Assembly (NCBI GenBank): GCA_932521035.1
Contig: OW051492.1
Coordinates: forward strand, 8,432,001 to 8,496,000
Origin: Oscheius dolichura
Lineage: Eukaryota > Nematoda > Chromadorea > Rhabditida > Rhabditidae
DNA length: 64,000 nt
Direction: 5' to 3'
Made by a program: the position numbers and the translations under genes. Below the pieces are notes generated by a model. The model saw only the letters and a program-made list of their open reading frames with translations. It ran no database searches and was not told the origin of the DNA. Shown here one piece after another: positions 61,701-64,000 of this stretch. Numbering within the stretch: position 1 is the first letter of the stretch; the number at the start of each line of letters is the position of its first letter.

Positions 61701-64000
61701 GTAGTGGCTGGCTACGGGAGACCTTCTTCCTCGAGACAGAGCTATTCAAGATGGCCTTATTCCCAAAGCAATAGAGAAATTCAGGAGGATGACGAGAGAT
61801 CCCCTCCTCCCGCTCAAGGTAAGCTCGTAACTGTTGTCCAAAAGTACCGTACTTTTTCAGAAGAAAATCTCCAGGGAGAGCATGAAACGTATGAAGACGA
61901 TCAAATACAAGAAGAGCTTCGGGTCATTGATGAACTCGAAGAGCCAGCTGAAACGGACCAGCCAGTTGAGGAGGGCGATGATAATGGAGAAGAGCAAGCT
62001 GAGGAGGAACCTCAACAGCCGGAGCAGCAGCCTGCCAGATTGCCTCAAGCAGTCGACCAACCAGTTGTAACGGATCGACCTGTTGAGGTGCCTGCCGTTC
62101 TGGCTGAGCCGACTGTAGAAGCCGAGGGACAGCCAGTTGTGGTGGCTCCGCCCGCCAAGGAGTCTCAAGAAATCGTCGTCGACCAACCAGTGGTAATGGA
62201 TGAGCCAGTTGAGGAGGACGATGATGATGCTGAAGAATCTGAGGAGGAACCACAATCCGAGGAGCCACAGCCGGCCACGGTGTCTCAAGCTGTCGCTGGC
62301 CAACCAGTGGTAATGGATCAGCCTGTTGAGGAGCCTGCCGGCCTGGCTCAGCCTTTCGTGATGGCTCAGCCGACTGTGCAATCCGATAAGCAGCCACAAA
62401 CTACCATAGAGGACCAGTCAGCCGTGGTGCCTCCGCCCGCTCGGGAGACTCAAACCATCGCCGCTGACCAGCCAGGACCATCGTCGTCCACTGCCAAGGC
62501 CGCTCCAGGACGTGAGTCTAAAGGTCTTCCTCATTACTGCGTATTTTTTCAGATAAATTCCGAATGGCTGAGATTTTATTGCCCGATCTTGTCGAAACGT
62601 TCAAGTGTTTAAAAGACTACAATCCATCGACGTCCACAGACGATCTCCCCATTTCGAGAAGTCAGTTTATTGCCCCCTATCATGAGTCATTTCCTTTTAT
62701 ATATATCTATACATTATCAGTCCATTTATTATTTCAGAGACCATCATATCCTACGATCCAATAGATAAGACCAAATGGAGAACGGGACATCTGGGAGCGG
62801 CACAGCAACAGCCGGCTCAACAGCGACCGGAGGAGGAAGACGACGATATTATCTTTGTTGGGGTTGTGAAAAAGCCCCCACAAGAGAGGAGAACTGTACC
62901 TCGTCGGTCCGCGGAAGATGATGTCCTTCGAGTAGAACCGGCCCAGCTTCGGGAGGATACTTCCAAACACGTGGATGGGCCACTCCAACCAGTGGAGGAG
63001 GCTTCTGTATCTGTCGAAGAGGCTGCTACCGAACACGTAAAAGAGCCCAACCGTCGTCTTGAAGAAGCTCCTGAACCGGAGGAAGATCCACTGCACCTCC
63101 TGGGTGACACTGACCAGCCATTCCAGCCGGTGGACGATGGTCTGAAGTTCTTGAATGAGCCTTATACCCCCTTGAATGCAGCTCTCCAGCTATTGGAAGA
63201 ACCTCGCCCCACACTAGAGTACTCCACCCATCGAGAGGACCCACTCCAGCCAGGAGACGACGATCTGGAGCCCGTGGAAGAGCCTCATCCGGTCTCAGAG
63301 GATGCTGGCTTTGATTCCGAATTTTACCAGAGCTTGGAGGATGAAGCTGGACCATCTCACCAGGTCAGGGAAGCAGGTCATCCAAGAGACGGCCTACTGG
63401 GGGAGATGCCCATTGCTGTTCATATGGAAGAGGATCCTCAGTTGGCTATAATGGAGACAGTCAGATCCTTCGAAGAACCTCAACGGTATGAGGAACCTCG
63501 CCGTCCCGCACGACGAGGAAGACCTCGCCGTTATCCAGTAGAGGAACCTACCAAACCCGTAGCTGAGCATCTCAGACGAGGGAGACCTCCCCGTGAGGAA
63601 GAACAGCCCCGCCCATCTCCAAGGCGACCTCCAGGCGAAGAAGGCTACCTTCGAACAACTGACAACATCATCAGCGAGGCTGTTGGGGAGGAGGAGGACA
63701 ACCGGCCGAAGAAAGAACGGACCTCCTTGGGACTAGTCTTCCGCTTGGGAGATTGGAGAGATGTCTGTACGGAAAATACGAAGGCCAAGGATCTGAGTAA
63801 CCCCTCTCTAGTAGTCTATAAAGTTAGGAATTTTAGATAAGAAAAGGTTGAAAAAGACAGTTTTGACGAAGGGCACAAAGGTACACACTTGCCCGGTCAA
63901 TGCCCCGAATCAGCCATTGTGTAAGTCACTGACTTTGTTTTGGTTAGAATGAACGTTTTTCAGTCTGCAATCAGTGTTCTCATAGACAGCTGGAGCAGTG
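55754..64000 (+). CDS. Giant gene with nuclear-receptor-like zinc modules and acidic linkers, partial at right edge
   Basis: Exons join in frame from the ATG at 55754 (MDTKRGRGSSRDPVDPKK) to the window edge, for more than 2,300 codons. Three cysteine modules have the order of a nuclear-receptor DNA-binding domain. Module 1 (from 55847) is degenerate. Module 2 (from 58810) has CQFC...CTACELFL...C-x5-C...CSFCRL. Module 3 (from 59349) has CDIC...CTPCEGKF...C...C...CAFC. A fourth begins near the edge. Linkers between them are long, acidic and proline-rich. They carry tandem repeats, a recurring G-P-S motif, basic nuclear-targeting stretches (RKNPVAQRKRKADD) and AT-hook-like GRP motifs. No ligand-binding domain is seen. 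A nuclear DNA-binding or chromatin role is inference. It could be two or more genes, but every junction I checked keeps frame. Confidence 0.65.
55847..56228 (+). other. Receptor-like zinc module 1 (degenerate)
   Basis: Reads CPICG, an insert with CCLCG, then NHWIEHHCWSSFIYHL, EYKCKSNACRV, RLGKCTFHLLQRGKKLGLEKEAVVRR over three exons. This tracks a receptor DNA-binding domain (H-Y-G, C-x-x-C-x-x-F-F-R-R, Y-x-C-x5-C, R-x-x-C-x-x-C-R-x-x-x-C-x-x-x-G-M-x-x-x-A-V). Several cysteines are lost, and one CxxC has become C-T-F-H. Confidence 0.5.
57541..58360 (+). repeat. Tandem coding repeat, four units of about 190 bp
   Basis: Each unit has V-x-Q-E-Q-x-x-x-x-E-P, then P-E-D-x-x-L, N-G-G-x-E, an acidic stretch, and D-x-W-N-A-x-P-x-E. 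The W-N-A anchor recurs at about 57752, 57949 and 58138, with C-N-A in the last unit at 58339. Confidence 0.75.
58810..59112 (+). other. Receptor-like zinc module 2 (eight cysteines)
   Basis: CQFC, 22 residues, CTAC followed by ELFL, then C-x5-C, six residues, CSFC with RLKEAL. An intron (phase 2) splits it near the third cysteine pair, with donor AG/GTTTGG and acceptor TTTTGCAG. All eight ligands are present. The first loop is longer than the usual 13 residues. Confidence 0.6.
59349..59690 (+). other. Receptor-like zinc module 3 (eight cysteines)
   Basis: CDIC, 16 residues, CTPC followed by EGKFKKAL (compare the P-box C-E-G-C-K-x-F-F), then C-x8-C-x5-C-x2-C (CAFC). It lies only about 50 residues after module 2. 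Confidence 0.6.
60217..60760 (+). repeat. Tandem coding repeat, two units of 270 bp
   Basis: Both units read N-G-x-L-S-P-V-E-x-x-T-P-x-E-D, then D-Q-x-x-Y-R-N-x-H-V-D-E, then E-Q-R-Q-N-G-E-x-H-P-E-R-E. They start at about 60217 and 60487. Confidence 0.75.
61940..62400 (+). repeat. Degenerate QPV-type coding repeats
   Basis: Recurring D-Q-P-V-V-x-D-x-P-V-E-E blocks alternate with Glu-rich stretches and P-P-A-[KR]-E-[ST]-Q. Example positions are 62055, 62180 and 62300. Confidence 0.65.
63505..63600 (+). other. Two AT-hook-like motifs
   Basis: ARRGRPRRYP and HLRRGRPPRE about 25 residues apart in the last linker; a related GRPRKNP lies near 56508. G-R-P flanked by arginines is the core of the AT-hook, a minor-groove DNA-binding motif. 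Confidence 0.5.

Noticed and set aside
61857-62399. Minus-strand Leu/Arg-rich frame of 180 codons
   Set aside because: Antisense of the Glu/Pro repeats in the zinc-module gene; no splice or start context and no domain.
1-64000. tRNA genes, 5S rRNA, CRISPR arrays, bacterial operons
   Set aside because: No cloverleaf with A and B boxes, no 5S-like sequence near the SL1 gene and no regularly spaced repeats were found by eye. Splice signals throughout show eukaryotic DNA.

Overview
The window is nuclear DNA from a nematode, very likely a chromadorean outside Caenorhabditis. Four things point there: an SL1 spliced-leader RNA gene at 42185-42283; a typical nematode cuticle collagen with a furin-like site; many short (about 30-60 bp) introns ending in TTTTCAG or TTTTAG; and trans-splice-like acceptors directly in front of several start codons. 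Nothing is bacterial. I rebuilt gene models by hand from splice signals and reading-frame continuity. Exon joins are well supported where stated and approximate elsewhere.

Layout. 1-1.4 kb: a partial exon, a short inverted-repeat transposon (MITE-like) and two BTB-like gene remnants. 1.7-2.6 kb (-): cuticle collagen. 3.0-5.9 kb (-): 13-exon SLC7-type amino-acid transporter. 5.9-8.4 kb: no gene seen. 8.4-10.8 kb (-): YEATS-domain protein of the AF9/ENL type. 12.6-13.0 kb (-): small secreted cysteine-rich protein with a paralogue at 34.2-34.7 kb. 13.4-16.3 kb (+): syntaxin-17 followed 205 bp later by the cyclophilin-RRM protein PPIL4, probably an operon. 16.4-18.0 kb (-): ATG14/EPG-8-like autophagy protein. 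18.4-34.1 kb (+): midasin, the giant six-AAA ribosome-biogenesis ATPase. 35.7-36.3 kb: membrane-protein remnant. 37.9-48.5 kb (+): TRP-4/NOMPC mechanosensory channel, whose introns host the SL1 RNA gene and two further ORFs or remnants. 48.7-50.4 kb (-) and 50.8-53.8 kb (+): MFAP1 (spliceosome) and SCYL1 (pseudokinase), divergently arranged. 55.8 kb to the right edge (+): one very large gene encoding several nuclear-receptor-like zinc modules separated by long acidic, proline-rich, internally repeated linkers with AT-hook-like motifs.

The housekeeping block (about 13-34 kb and 48.7-53.8 kb) is AT-rich. The collagen, transporter, TRP channel and the zinc-module gene are clearly more GC-rich. 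Syntaxin-17 and ATG14, known physical partners in autophagosome-lysosome fusion, lie within 4.6 kb of each other. The most unusual objects are the multi-module receptor-like gene at the right end and the solitary SL1 RNA gene inside a channel-gene intron.
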